From: Candidatus Vicinibacter affinis
GTDB lineage: Bacteria; Bacteroidota; Bacteroidia; Chitinophagales; Saprospiraceae
NCBI GenBank assembly: GCA_016714365.1
Contig: JADJNH010000005.1
Location: forward strand, 1,650,501 to 1,714,500
Direction: 5' to 3'
Length of the DNA: 64,000 bases
The notes beneath the pieces are model-generated. The model had not been told where the DNA came from. It did not search any database and saw nothing but the letters and a program-made list of their open reading frames with translations. Both the position numbers and the translations under genes were made by a program. Positions 34,538 to 43,159 of the stretch are shown here, piece by piece (within the stretch, counting starts at the first letter, position 1; each line of letters opens with the position of its first letter).

Positions 34538-34545
34538 TATCTTTG
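34538..34545 (+). promoter_or_regulatory. -7 element upstream of the S46 peptidase gene
   Basis: TATCTTTG matches TAnnTTTG. A TTTG at 34517-34520 is 17 bp upstream, slightly short of the usual spacing. Confidence 0.55.
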
Positions 34546-34571
34546 CACAAATTTTTTAAAATATATTGGTC

Positions 34572-36638
34572 ATGAAGAAAAGTTTTTATTCACTGCTAGC
34601 AGTCCTGGTATTCAGTTTTAACCTGAGTGGGCAGGAAGATATGTCTGTTCCACAACGATTTGATTTTGGAAAAATGTGGACTTTTGAGAACCCGCCGAAA
34701 GATTGGTTCAAAGAAGCGTATAATTTTACTCCGGATGACAAATGGTATGATGATGTGCGCAAGTCTTCCTTAAGATTTGCCAGCTGGTGTTCTGCATCTT
34801 TTGTTTCACCCAACGGCTTGATCATGACCAATCATCATTGTTCCCGAGATGTGGCTCCCCAACTCCAGAAAGAGGGAGAAGACTTTGATAAAAATGGTTT
34901 TTATGCTGCAACGCAGGCCGATGAGCGAAAAGCTGAAGGCTTGTTTGTTGAGCAGATGATCATGGCTGCAGACATTTCAGATAAAGTATTGAAAATAATG
35001 GAAAAGGCTAAAGATGATGTTGAGCGAAAAATTTTCCAGGACAGCGCCCTTGCGCAAGTAAGCCGGGAGTACCAGCAAATGGATGGCTGGAAAGGATTGA
35101 GACTTCAAACGGTAACTTTTTACAGTGGAGGTAAATTCAGTATCTATGGATATAAGAGATATAATGACATCCGGTTGGTGATGATTCCGGAGACGGATCT
35201 GGGTTTTTTTGGAGGCGATCCGGACAATTTTACTTTTCCAAGATATACCCTTGATTGTACCTTTTGGAGGGCTTATGATGAGAATGGGAACCCTGTGAAT
35301 TCAAGTGCCAACTATTTTAAATTCAATGTAGATGGTGTAAAAGAAGGGGAGCCTGTCTTTGTGATTGGCAATCCGGGCACTACCGAACGATACAGAACTA
35401 CCAAACAATTGGAATACGATAGAGATTACCGTTACAATCTGCAATACGAAATGTTTACCAATCGTATCAAGTTGCTTGAAAAGGAATATGCTGTTACGCC
35501 TAGTGTTGAACTAAAAAATGAAATTTTTGGTTTAGCAAACAGCCAAAAAGTTTTCCAGGGGATTTACGGCGGACTTAAAAATCCTGACTTAATGGCCAGG
35601 AAGAAAAAAATGGAAGATGAAATCAGGAAGAAAACAAAATTAAAAGGTGAAGATTATTGGGATGAACTGGGCAAGGCTGTAGAAGGATTGAAAAAACATT
35701 CTGCTGTAGTAACTCTTGCCGGACCCGGAGGGATGAAAGGCAACATCGTGAATCTACTTTTTGCCCTGGGCAAATATGAAAAGACTTTGGATATGCCAAA
35801 TAATGCGGCTGCTTTGGATAAAATTAAACAAGGTATTAAGGAATTAGCCAAAGGAATGGATTCAGAAAAAGAAAGGGAATACTTTGCAACCTACCTGATG
35901 GAATTGCAGAAGTACGAGCATCCTGAAAATAAATTTGTAGAAAAAATTCTGGATGGTAAAACTCCGGAAGCCAGAGCGGAAAAGATTCTGAAGAAAACCG
36001 ATTTTACGGATGCAGAAAAAATTGAAAAAATTCTGTCAAAAGATCCCGCAAAGTTTAAAAAGTTTGATGACCCGATTCTTGATGCAGCCAGAATTATTGT
36101 TCCTAAATACAATGATGCAGTCACTGCCTTTCAATCCAGTACCCCTCGGAGAAAATCATTGGAAGCTAAAATTGCAAATGCAGTTTTCGGAGTGAAAGGA
36201 ACTAACCTTCCTCCTGATGCGACTTTTACCTTAAGGCTTTCTGATGGAAAGGTATCCAGTTACAAATACAATGGTACCATAGCGCCCTACAAAACCACCT
36301 TTTATGGATTATACGATCGCTATTATTCTTACAATGAGCAAGCACCATATGCCTTGCCATCTAAATGGCAAAATCCACCGGTGGAATTGTTAAAGACACC
36401 GATGAATTTTGTTTCTACCAATGACATCATAGGTGGCAATTCAGGATCTCCAATTGTCAACAGAAATAAAGAAGCAGTAGGATTGATATTCGATGGTAAC
36501 ATTGAATCTTTGCCTGGTAGTTTTATTTATGATGAAACATCCAACAGGGCTGTGTGTGTGCATGCAGGAGGGATGGTAGCAGCTTTGAAATATATTTACA
36601 GAGCCGAAAGACTCACCAACGAATTATTGGGGAAATAA
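34572..36638 (+). CDS. S46-family dipeptidyl peptidase (DPP7/DPP11-like)
   Basis: 688 residues from ATG 34572; an in-frame TTG at 34566 is less likely. Signal peptide MKKSFYSLLAVLVFSFNLSG. Chymotrypsin-fold halves surround a helical cap. The catalytic His is in TNHHC, the Asp comes from the middle part and the Ser is in GGNSGSPIVN. The family releases dipeptides from N-termini in the periplasm of Bacteroidota. DPP7 prefers hydrophobic residues and DPP11 Asp/Glu, and I cannot assign the specificity from this sequence. A small lipoprotein gene follows after 18 bp. Confidence 0.94.
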   Translation: MKKSFYSLLAVLVFSFNLSGQEDMSVPQRFDFGKMWTFENPPKDWFKEAYNFTPDDKWYDDVRKSSLRFASWCSASFVSPNGLIMTNHHCSRDVAPQLQKEGEDFDKNGFYAATQADERKAEGLFVEQMIMAADISDKVLKIMEKAKDDVERKIFQDSALAQVSREYQQMDGWKGLRLQTVTFYSGGKFSIYGYKRYNDIRLVMIPETDLGFFGGDPDNFTFPRYTLDCTFWRAYDENGNPVNSSANYFKFNVDGVKEGEPVFVIGNPGTTERYRTTKQLEYDRDYRYNLQYEMFTNRIKLLEKEYAVTPSVELKNEIFGLANSQKVFQGIYGGLKNPDLMARKKKMEDEIRKKTKLKGEDYWDELGKAVEGLKKHSAVVTLAGPGGMKGNIVNLLFALGKYEKTLDMPNNAAALDKIKQGIKELAKGMDSEKEREYFATYLMELQKYEHPENKFVEKILDGKTPEARAEKILKKTDFTDAEKIEKILSKDPAKFKKFDDPILDAARIIVPKYNDAVTAFQSSTPRRKSLEAKIANAVFGVKGTNLPPDATFTLRLSDGKVSSYKYNGTIAPYKTTFYGLYDRYYSYNEQAPYALPSKWQNPPVELLKTPMNFVSTNDIIGGNSGSPIVNRNKEAVGLIFDGNIESLPGSFIYDETSNRAVCVHAGGMVAALKYIYRAERLTNELLGK

Positions 36639-36656
36639 TTTTATACAAAAATTGAT

Positions 36657-37079
36657 ATGAAAAAATTCATCGTCTTAAGTTCTGTTTTACTTTTTATCGC
36701 CTGTGGTGGAACCAACAACACCATCAAGGGAGTGAGCAACCTTACAACTCGTCCGGATTGCAAAGGCCCTTGTGGTAAAGTCATGCCATGTGAAGGAAAG
36801 ACCATGACGCTTGAAGTTGAATTGCGGAATAACAATATTCTTCAGGGTGGGGCAGCGTTGTTCGTAAGAGATCCGGACAATTTTGACTACACTGTGAAAA
36901 TTGAATTTGGAGAAAGTGTTCCACCTGAAGTGTATGCCAATGCTAAGGATGCACAAAATAAAAGGTTGAGGGTAACAGGTGTAATTGAAGGGTATGATGT
37001 TTATGTGCACGAATTGTGTACAAGGTCTTATACTTTTAAAGTCAATGATGCCAAAAATTTTAGCTTGCTCAAAGATTAG
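36657..37079 (+). CDS. Small lipoprotein, unknown function
   Basis: 140 residues. Lipobox signal MKKFIVLSSVLLFIAC, then a compact beta-rich domain (KTMTLEVELRNNN, LRVTGVIEGYDVYVHELC) with several cysteines (CKGPCGKVMPC). The arrangement of strands recalls a small OB-like fold, as inference only. Probably co-transcribed with the S46 peptidase. A strong terminator follows. Confidence 0.65.
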   Translation: MKKFIVLSSVLLFIACGGTNNTIKGVSNLTTRPDCKGPCGKVMPCEGKTMTLEVELRNNNILQGGAALFVRDPDNFDYTVKIEFGESVPPEVYANAKDAQNKRLRVTGVIEGYDVYVHELCTRSYTFKVNDAKNFSLLKD

Positions 37080-37094
37080 CATGATATAAATCAT

Positions 37095-37129
37095 AAAAAA
37101 AGCCCTGCAAATCTTGCGGGGCTTTTTTT
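37095..37129 (+). terminator. Terminator after the S46-lipoprotein operon
   Basis: Stem AAAAAGCCC-GCAA / TTGC-GGGCTTTTT with an ATC loop and a T run. Confidence 0.9.
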
Positions 37130-37275
37130 GTTAAGGCTAATGCAGTTCTAAACAGAATTTATCTTTGGGTCAAGTCAAAAATATGGGGAGAAAACAGTTT
37201 TTGCGGCTCCGTTATTCACTAAAGTTGTCCTAAATCCCATCCTTTTATCATTGTTCTTTTTTGTCTCTTAAGTAA

Positions 37276-38594
37276 CTACATTTCAACTATCTGTAAACCA
37301 AGGTTTTTAGCTTGTCGTTTTAACTTCTTAATTTGATTTTCTTTAAACCCATCCATATATTTTTCGATTGGTATTGGGTTAAATTTAACCCTTTCTTTTA
37401 CCATTTTATAAAAATAGCCGCAATTTTTCTTGCAGTCGCAACAATTGCTTTTGGCGCCCCATTTTTTGCTTTTATACGATTATAAAACATCGCTAACCAA
37501 TTTTTGCTACGCTGTATGGCAAACGCCGCCATTCTAAATATTTGACCTGCGTGGTTTTTCTTTTTGGAATCCGGCTACTTAATACTTTCCCTCCTGATAT
37601 TTTATTATTCGGCGCTAAGTTTAACCATGATGTAAAGTGTTTTACCGTTGGCCATTTACTCATATCTAATCCGACTTCGCTTATAATTTCTATAGCATTT
37701 GTTTCCGTAATCCCAAAAATTTCTGCTAAATCCGTCCCCGTTAGTTCGTACAACATTTCCTTTCCGTTAAAATTCAAATTATTTTTATTACTCTTTTTTT
37801 TTTTGGGGCTCCACAAATGTATCTACTCCGGATTTTTCACGAAGATGCTCTTCTATTTTAGCATCGCATTCCTTTAGCTTAGCATGATAGAATTGATATA
37901 TTGAATAACTTTGCTCTAGTTCAAAAACGTGTTCTTCTTTCCAAACCCCCGTTAAGGATTTTATAATACCCTCTTTTTTATGGGCTCTAATTCTACTATC
38001 GCAACAAGATGCTAATATCTCTGCGTTTCGTTCACCAGCTATGATGGATTTTATGATCTCTTGTCCAGATTTACCTGTAATATCCGCAATAACATGTTGT
38101 ATTTTAATATTCATTTGTTCTAAAGCTTTATGCATCATGCGAATATGTGTAGCTGACATTTCAATTAAATTTTTCGATGACGCATATATGCTCTTAATTT
38201 ACGAGTAAACTTATCGGGTTGAAAACTTGCAGATAATAATCCGCAACTGTGTAATTGACGTATCCAATCAGCATCGCTAACATCTGTTTTCTTTCCTCTT
38301 ACATTTTTTACATGTTTAGCTGTAACTAATACAACATCAAAACCCGCATCTTCTAATACTAAAAATAAACTTACCCAGTAAATACCAGTAGCCTCCATAG
38401 CAACTGTATCTACTTTGCATTCTTTTAAAAAACACAACTAGGGCGTGTAAGTCTTCAGTAAAGGCGCCAAAGGCTCTTATTGGTTTTTCAGTGGATTCAG
38501 GATTAACTGCTACATAATGTTCTTTGCTTGATATATCTATACCTGCCGCGTTAGGATAAATAATCGGAAATGCTTTTGTTTTTTTTTCTTTCAT
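37276..38594 (-). pseudogene. IS110-family transposase (DEDD recombinase), frameshifted, copy A
   Basis: Expected product about 440 residues. It starts at ATG 38594 (MKEKKTKAFP) and ends at TAG 37276 (NLGLQIVEM). The RuvC-like DEDD acids are in GIDISSKEHY, AMEATGIYW and KTDVSDADW. The C-terminal Tnp domain has FGITETNAIEIISEVG and LAPNNKISGGKVLSS, whose serine fits the catalytic position. The reading frame breaks at homopolymers: A6 instead of A5 near 38434, the A11 tract near 37800, A5 instead of A6 near 37500, and T5 instead of T6 near 37410. Copy B is correct at the first and last of these sites. Either the gene is dead or the assembly has homopolymer errors. Confidence 0.85.
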
Positions 38595-38599
38595 TTTCT

Positions 38600-38835
38600 T
38601 AAAATTTTAAAGTGAATAAAACGAAAGCAGTGTTAAGGTTCTGAGTAATTATCGTATAAGCTCTTAAACGGGGTTTCGCCAAAGGCGAACCACCAAAATG
38701 GATTGTCATTCAAAGAACACTACCAAACTTAATAAGGGGCTGCGAGCACCATAACAAAAAACGGTTTTTGTAAACACTGCTTTACGTCTCGCAAGTTACT
38801 TTAAAGGATTGAGAGCGGAGCCGCTGTTATAAACT
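38600..38835 (-). ncRNA. Candidate bridge RNA region of IS110 copy A
   Basis: Non-coding 240 bp between the IS end and the transposase ATG, the place where IS110-group elements encode their bridge RNA. It is highly structured: an 11-bp long-range stem (38624-38634 with 38773-38783), a hairpin GGTTTCGCC / GGCGAACC (38672-38691) and AGCGG / CCGCT next to the IS end. TATAAGCTCTTAA at 38655-38667 matches 12 of 13 bases of the joined IS ends (TATAAACTCTTAA). ACAAAAAA (38754-38761) and TTTTTGT (38765-38771) match the target arms, and CTTAATA (38728-38734) matches the target core. Identification as a bridge RNA is inference. Confidence 0.6.
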
Positions 38836-39156
38836 TAATACAAAAAAGAACCAAAAAAAATCAAGGCTGTTTTCATTTCTTAACGCCAAAACTAACTTAA
38901 AAAGCTAAACAAAATAAACTCGCCCTAAGCAGTAATAATAACTCTTGGCCTTACTGTCATACATGTTTTAGATTATCTTCATGCGAGCTCAAACAGTATT
39001 TTGTTTTGAACGCTTTTTAAATCAGTTTTAGCTAAAATGAAAAAGGCCGGTCTGAATTTCTCATTCGATAAATATATGATGAGGTATCTGAATCTATTTA
39101 ATTTAACTATTAAAGATGTTTAATTTCTACTTGATCCCCACAAAATTTATCTGACT

Positions 39157-39501
39157 CTAATCTTTCTCTACGTGTAATATGTGCAGCAGCCTGTGAATGA
39201 TTGGGGCAAAAAATACAGCAGTAATACTTAAGAAAGCGACTCCACTGTACAAAGCAAAAAAGGAAGAGAACAGTTTAGCTGCCACGGTTGTCATTTCAGC
39301 AACAGGGCCCATACCTGTCAGAATCATCGCAGACATGTGGAAACCATCCAACCAGGAAAGCTGGCAGATAAAATGGTAACCGCTTGTTCCCAGCGCCATA
39401 GAAAAAGAGATTAAGCTCATTGCAAACAAATTATATCGCCAAAGCCTCCAATAGAAATTTGGCATGTTGATAACCTGTTCTTTTTTGTTTTCCAGTTTCA
39501 T
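39157..39501 (-). CDS. Small membrane protein with channel-like topology
   Basis: 114 residues. Helix one (about 28-50, NLFAMSLISFSMALGTSGYHF), then a short amphipathic segment LDGFHMSAMILTGMGPVAEM, then helix two (about 80-105). The layout, helix, re-entrant segment with SAMILTGMGP, helix, resembles a two-helix cation-channel subunit. The TVGYG filter is replaced by ILTGMGP, so conduction is uncertain. I have a sense that similar proteins are widespread and uncharacterised. Its stop lies 3 bp from the end of the dispersed repeat. It has its own -7 box. Confidence 0.65.
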   Translation of the reverse strand: MKLENKKEQVINMPNFYWRLWRYNLFAMSLISFSMALGTSGYHFICQLSWLDGFHMSAMILTGMGPVAEMTTVAAKLFSSFFALYSGVAFLSITAVFFAPIIHRLLHILHVEKD

Positions 39502-39518
39502 ATTTTTGGTATAGAGCC

Positions 39519-39526
39519 CAAAAGTA
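39519..39526 (-). promoter_or_regulatory. -7 element of the channel-like gene
   Basis: Reverse-strand TACTTTTG matches TAnnTTTG, leader about 10 nt. Confidence 0.5.
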
Positions 39527-39603
39527 AGAGTTCAATCTGAACTTTAACATGATAGCTTATAAATTGAAGCCTCCTGGTAGATTCAACGAAAGATTTTGTG
39601 GTT

Positions 39604-40278
39604 TTATTTATCCATTAATCTCAGGCCTTCTCTTCTGGTAAGCGATGGGAGATCATTGGATGTAATAAATTTTCTGACTGCCCGGGGATTGGTTTTGGAA
39701 TATTGCCGAAGGGCCCAGCCGGAGGCTTTTTGTATAAAAAATTCTTTGCTGTCCGCCCGTTTTAGAATAAGTCGCTGCATCAAAGTAAAGTCCGTTTTGT
39801 CTCTGTAAAACAATTGCAGTATGATGGCTGCCCGTTGATACCAGAAATTATCGCTTTCAATCCATTCCAAAGATTTTTCACGAAACACAGTGGGATGCCT
39901 GAGCAACATTTTGCCAAGGATGTTGGGCGCTATACAATCCACAGTATCCCACCAGGACTGATCCCCGATCAGTTCTTCAAAAAGTGGCAAAACTTCTAAT
40001 CCAAGTTTATTTTGAAATTTTTGGGTGTAGTCCAGGGCTGCGTACTTCCATTCTCTTTGGTCTTCCGCCCAACAATTCAGGACAAATTCTTCCACCAAGG
40101 AAAAATTGTACGTCGCATAATGAGCAAATACTTTTCGCTCAATTTCTTTCCTTACAGGGGAGGCAATTCCGTAATAAACAAACTGGTGTCGCATATACGC
40201 CTCCATTCCTTTGGCTCTGGATGGGTTTGCAGCAGCGAGGAAGGATTGTTTGAGGTCTTGAAATAATTGGCCACTCAT
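39604..40278 (-). CDS. DNA alkylation repair protein, AlkD-like HEAT-repeat glycosylase
   Basis: 224 residues, all helical HEAT-like repeats of the AlkC/AlkD superfamily. Typical stretches are KGMEAYMRHQFVYYGIASPVRK near the start, CWAEDQREWKYAALDY and DQSWWDTVDCIAPN, which carries the tryptophans and aspartate lining the DNA-binding groove in AlkD, then SDNFWYQRAAIILQL. It removes 3- or 7-alkylpurines from DNA. A -7 box at 40283-40290 places the transcript start at or within 2 nt of the ATG, so the mRNA may be leaderless. Confidence 0.9.
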   Translation of the reverse strand: MSGQLFQDLKQSFLAAANPSRAKGMEAYMRHQFVYYGIASPVRKEIERKVFAHYATYNFSLVEEFVLNCWAEDQREWKYAALDYTQKFQNKLGLEVLPLFEELIGDQSWWDTVDCIAPNILGKMLLRHPTVFREKSLEWIESDNFWYQRAAIILQLFYRDKTDFTLMQRLILKRADSKEFFIQKASGWALRQYSKTNPRAVRKFITSNDLPSLTRREGLRLMDK

Positions 40279-40282
40279 AGGG

Positions 40283-40290
40283 CAAAGTTA
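40283..40290 (-). promoter_or_regulatory. -7 element of the AlkD-like gene, possibly leaderless
   Basis: Reverse-strand TAACTTTG is only 4 bp upstream of the ATG at 40278. With the usual 6-8 nt to the transcript start, transcription begins about at the start codon. Confidence 0.5.
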
Positions 40291-40505
40291 CGCCTTGGAA
40301 TCAGAGAAGCCAAATGCATAACTTTTTTTCAGCGTACGATTGGTAGCACCATCTTGAAAGGTTTTCTATTAAAACGATCCTAACACATTACAAGACTTAA
40401 ATCAAACAGCAAGTAATGATATTAGAAAGTGCTTGTAGTGACTTGTAAAAAAATATAATTTTATACAACTCACCAATCTTGCAGACTAAAATTTTGAAAT
40501 CAATT

Positions 40506-40673
40506 CTACTTCTTCCCGGTCGTATTCTTTTCCGCTTTAGGGCTGAACGCATTCACAACTGAATTACTGGTTTGCGAACTTTTGCTTTCAGACTTATAGC
40601 TGGAAACAGATTTACCTTTGGATTTATCCGCCGGGGCTTTTTTTACGTTTTTAGTTCCTTTGTCCTTACTCAT
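40506..40673 (-). CDS. Small basic Lys/Ser-rich protein (55 aa)
   Basis: Reverse-strand ATG at 40673 to TAG at 40506 gives 55 residues beginning MSKDKGTKNVKKAPADKSKG and ending PKAEKNTTGKK. It is rich in Lys and Ser with a short hydrophobic patch VVNAFSPK, and likely disordered. I recall similar MSKDKG-x-KN-x-KKAPA small proteins in other Bacteroidota, which supports a real gene, but no function is known. It lies alone between the repair gene and a lipoprotein gene. The flanking stretches 40291-40505 and 40674-40879 hold nothing else I can support. Confidence 0.7.
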   Translation of the reverse strand: MSKDKGTKNVKKAPADKSKGKSVSSYKSESKSSQTSNSVVNAFSPKAEKNTTGKK

Positions 40674-40879
40674 CTGAAATTGATTTTAAGCAGACCATGT
40701 ATCAGCCTGCTATAGATGGAAACGCTTGGTTTCATAGAATAGTTGCAGGAGTTGATTTTATAGCGGATTTATCATTAAAGCAGAAAATTTTTTCTCATCC
40801 ATTTTCTTCTGTGAATTTCCTTGACAACAGGTCATAAAATCAAAAAGGGAATCAATCGATCAAATAGGCAAAGTTGAAA

Positions 40880-41377
40880 TTACTTTCGGTAAAGACTTAT
40901 TTTGTAATCTATTGGTTGATTCTTCCATTGGTATGTGATACCGTCGATGTTTGCTTCGCTGAATAAACTATTGCCAAAGTTGTAACAATCCCAAGCCAAC
41001 AAGCCTTTGCAGCCACAAGTGCTTTTATGATATTTAATATCTGTAAATAGGAATGACTGACTGACGGGAATTAATTTGATTTCCCAATCCAAACTATCGG
41101 ACATTGGATATTCGTAAAATTCCACATAGAGGGTATCATGGTTTCGGTAAGAAGAAACTTCCTTGTTAAGGCTGCTGAATTTTTTTTCAAGCTTCTGGAA
41201 TCCGGAACCTTTTGTGAATCCATTAAATACGATCGAGTCTACATCTGTCGATGGATAGCCGTGGAAAATAAGGGTAGGGGTATTGCGTGGGCAGGTATAT
41301 TCATTGTCCACGCAAGCTTGCAGTGTATATGCCAGTAAAAATAGAGGAAAGATAAATTTGTAAAGTGGGTTGTTCAT
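40880..41377 (-). CDS. Hypothetical lipoprotein
   Basis: 165 residues. Signal peptide ending in lipobox LQAC (YKFIFPLFLLAYTLQAC). The rest is a mixed domain with cysteines at C29 and a CGCKG motif near residue 122. No family is recognised. It sits about 110 bp from the left end of the second interrupted repeat. Confidence 0.65.
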   Translation of the reverse strand: MNNPLYKFIFPLFLLAYTLQACVDNEYTCPRNTPTLIFHGYPSTDVDSIVFNGFTKGSGFQKLEKKFSSLNKEVSSYRNHDTLYVEFYEYPMSDSLDWEIKLIPVSQSFLFTDIKYHKSTCGCKGLLAWDCYNFGNSLFSEANIDGITYQWKNQPIDYKISLYRK

Positions 41378-41598
41378 ATACCAAGGTGTTTAGTTGACAA
41401 TTATACAAAAAATATTTTAATTGAAAAAACAATTATCCTCCACTAAAATTATAATCCCATTTTGGCTTTGAAGAAAACCATGCTAAAACGGGTCAAGTCA
41501 AAAATTTGGGGAGAAACCAGTTTTGCGGACCCCGTTATTCACTAAAGTTGTCCCAAATTCCATCCTTTTATCATTGTTCTTTTTTGTCTCTTAAGTAA

Positions 41599-42918
41599 CT
41601 ACATTTCAACTATCTGTAAACCAAGGTTTTTAGCTTGTCGTTTTAACTTCTTAATTTGATTTTCTTTAAACCCATCCATATATTTTTCGATTGGTATTGG
41701 GTTAAATTTAACCCTTTCTTTTACCATTTTATAAAAAATAGCCGCAATTTTTCTTGCAGTCGCAACAATTGCTTTTGGCGCCCCATTTTTGCTTTTATAC
41801 GATTATAAAACATCGCTAACCAATTTTTGCTACGCTGTATGGCAAACGCCGCCATTCTAAATATTTGACCTGCGTGGTTTTTCTTTTTGGAATCCGGCTA
41901 CTTAATACTTTCCCTCCTGATATTTTATTATTCGGCGCTAAGTTTAACCATGATGTAAAGTGTTTTACCGTTGGCCATTTACTCATATCTAATCCGACTT
42001 CGCTTATAATTTCTATAGCATTTGTTTCCGTAATCCCAAAAATTTCTGCTAAATCCGTCCCCGTTAGTTCGTACAACATTTCCTTTCCGTTAAAATTCAA
42101 ATTATTTTTATTACTCTTTTCTTTTTTTGGGGCTCCACAAATGTATCTACTCCGGATTTTTCACGAAGATGCTCTTCTATTTTAGCATCGCATTCCTTTA
42201 GCTTAAAGCATGATAGAATTGATATATTGAATAACTTTGCTCTAGTTCAAAAACGTGTTCTTCTTTCCAAACCCCCGTTAAGGATTTTATAATACCCTCT
42301 TTTTTATGGGCTCTAATTCTACTATCGCAACAAGATGCTAATATCTCTGCGTTTCGTTCACCAGCTATGATGGATTTTATGATCTCTTGTCCAGATTTAC
42401 CTGTAATATCCGCAATAACATGTTGTATTTTAATATTCATTTGTTCTAAAGCTTTATGCATCATGCGAATATTTGTAGCTGACATTTCAATTAAATTTTT
42501 CGATGACGCATATATGCTCTTAATTTACGAGTAAACTTATCGGGTTGAAAACTTGCAGATAATAATCCGCAACTGTGTAATTGACGTATCCAATCAGCAT
42601 CGCTAACATCTGTTTTCTTTCCTCTTACATTTTTTACATGTTTAGCTGTAACTAATACAACATCAAAACCCGCATCTTCTAATACTAAAAATAAACTTAC
42701 CCAGTAAATACCAGTAGCCTCCATAGCAACTGTATCTACTTTGCATTCTTTTAAAAACACAACTAGGGCGTGTAAGTCTTCAGTAAAGGCGCCAAAGGCT
42801 CTTATTGGTTTTTCAGTGGATTCAGGATTAACTGCTACATAATGTTCTTTGCTTGATATATCTATACCTGCCGCGTTAGGATAAATAATCGGAAATGCTT
42901 TTGTTTTTTTTCTTTCAT
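41599..42918 (-). pseudogene. IS110-family transposase, frameshifted, copy B
   Basis: Same 440-residue product as copy A, broken differently. The A-run after the ATG is 8 instead of 9 (42903-42911), cutting the start off from the body. A 2-bp insertion occurs near 42207, and the poly-A/G tract near 42120 shifts the frame. GCAAAAATTGG near 41823 lacks one A, as in copy A, and the A-run near 41787 is 5 instead of 6. The middle segment with AMEATGIYW and KTDVSDADW is intact. If all runs are corrected from the better copy, nearly the whole frame is restored; the tract at 37800/42120 and the A5 shared by both copies remain. Confidence 0.85.
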
Positions 42919-43159
42919 TTTCTTAAAATTTTAAAGTGAATAAAACGAAAGCAGTGTTAAGGTTCTGAGTAATTATCGTATAAGCTCTTAAACGGGGTTT
43001 CGCCAAAGGCGAACCACCAAAATGGATTGTCATTCAAAGAACACTACCAAACTTAATAAGGGGCTGCGAGCACCATAACAAAAAACGGTTTTTGTAAACA
43101 CTGCTTTACGTCTCGCAAGTTACTTTAAAGGATTGAGAGCGGAGCCGCTGTTATAAACT
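42919..43159 (-). ncRNA. Candidate bridge RNA region of IS110 copy B
   Basis: Same sequence and predicted structure as 38600-38835. The segment resembling the joined IS ends is at 42979-42991. Near-perfect conservation of this non-coding end between the copies fits an element that moved recently. Confidence 0.6.

Larger units (their letters stand above)
37267..38835 (-). mobile_element. IS110-family insertion sequence, copy A (1,569 bp)
   Basis: Boundaries come from comparison with the empty repeat at 4051-4411. The sequence TTTTTTGT-CT-TAATAC is continuous there and is here opened exactly at CT, giving CT at 37265-37266 and at 38834-38835. There are no long terminal inverted repeats and no target duplication beyond the CT core, as expected for IS110-type recombinases. 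The transposase gene runs on the minus strand. A 240-bp non-coding end precedes it. Confidence 0.9.
37167..39154. repeat. Dispersed repeat, copy interrupted by IS110 element A
   Basis: About 420 bp of repeat (37167-37266 and 38836-39154) split by the IS. The left part begins GGGTCAAGTC. The right part holds the long imperfect hairpin at 38865-39048 and ends near 39154. The two outer ends form a weak inverted repeat around AAATTT-GGGGA. Base differences from the other copies are scattered (several per 100 bp), so the copies are older than the IS insertions. Confidence 0.85.
41590..43159 (-). mobile_element. IS110-family insertion sequence, copy B (1,570 bp)
   Basis: Almost identical to copy A along its whole length. 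The differences I see are mostly single-base changes in homopolymer length, a 2-bp insertion near 42207 and a substitution near 42472. It is inserted at the same CT (41588-41589 and 43158-43159) of the repeat palindrome and in the same orientation as copy A. Confidence 0.9.

Noticed and set aside
42100..42140. Programmed -1 frameshift (A-AAA-AAG slippery string) in the IS110 transposase
   Set aside because: A -1 slip in copy B would join the frames, but IS110 transposases are normally single-frame, copy A has a different tract, and other homopolymers in the gene are also broken; error or decay explains all of them.
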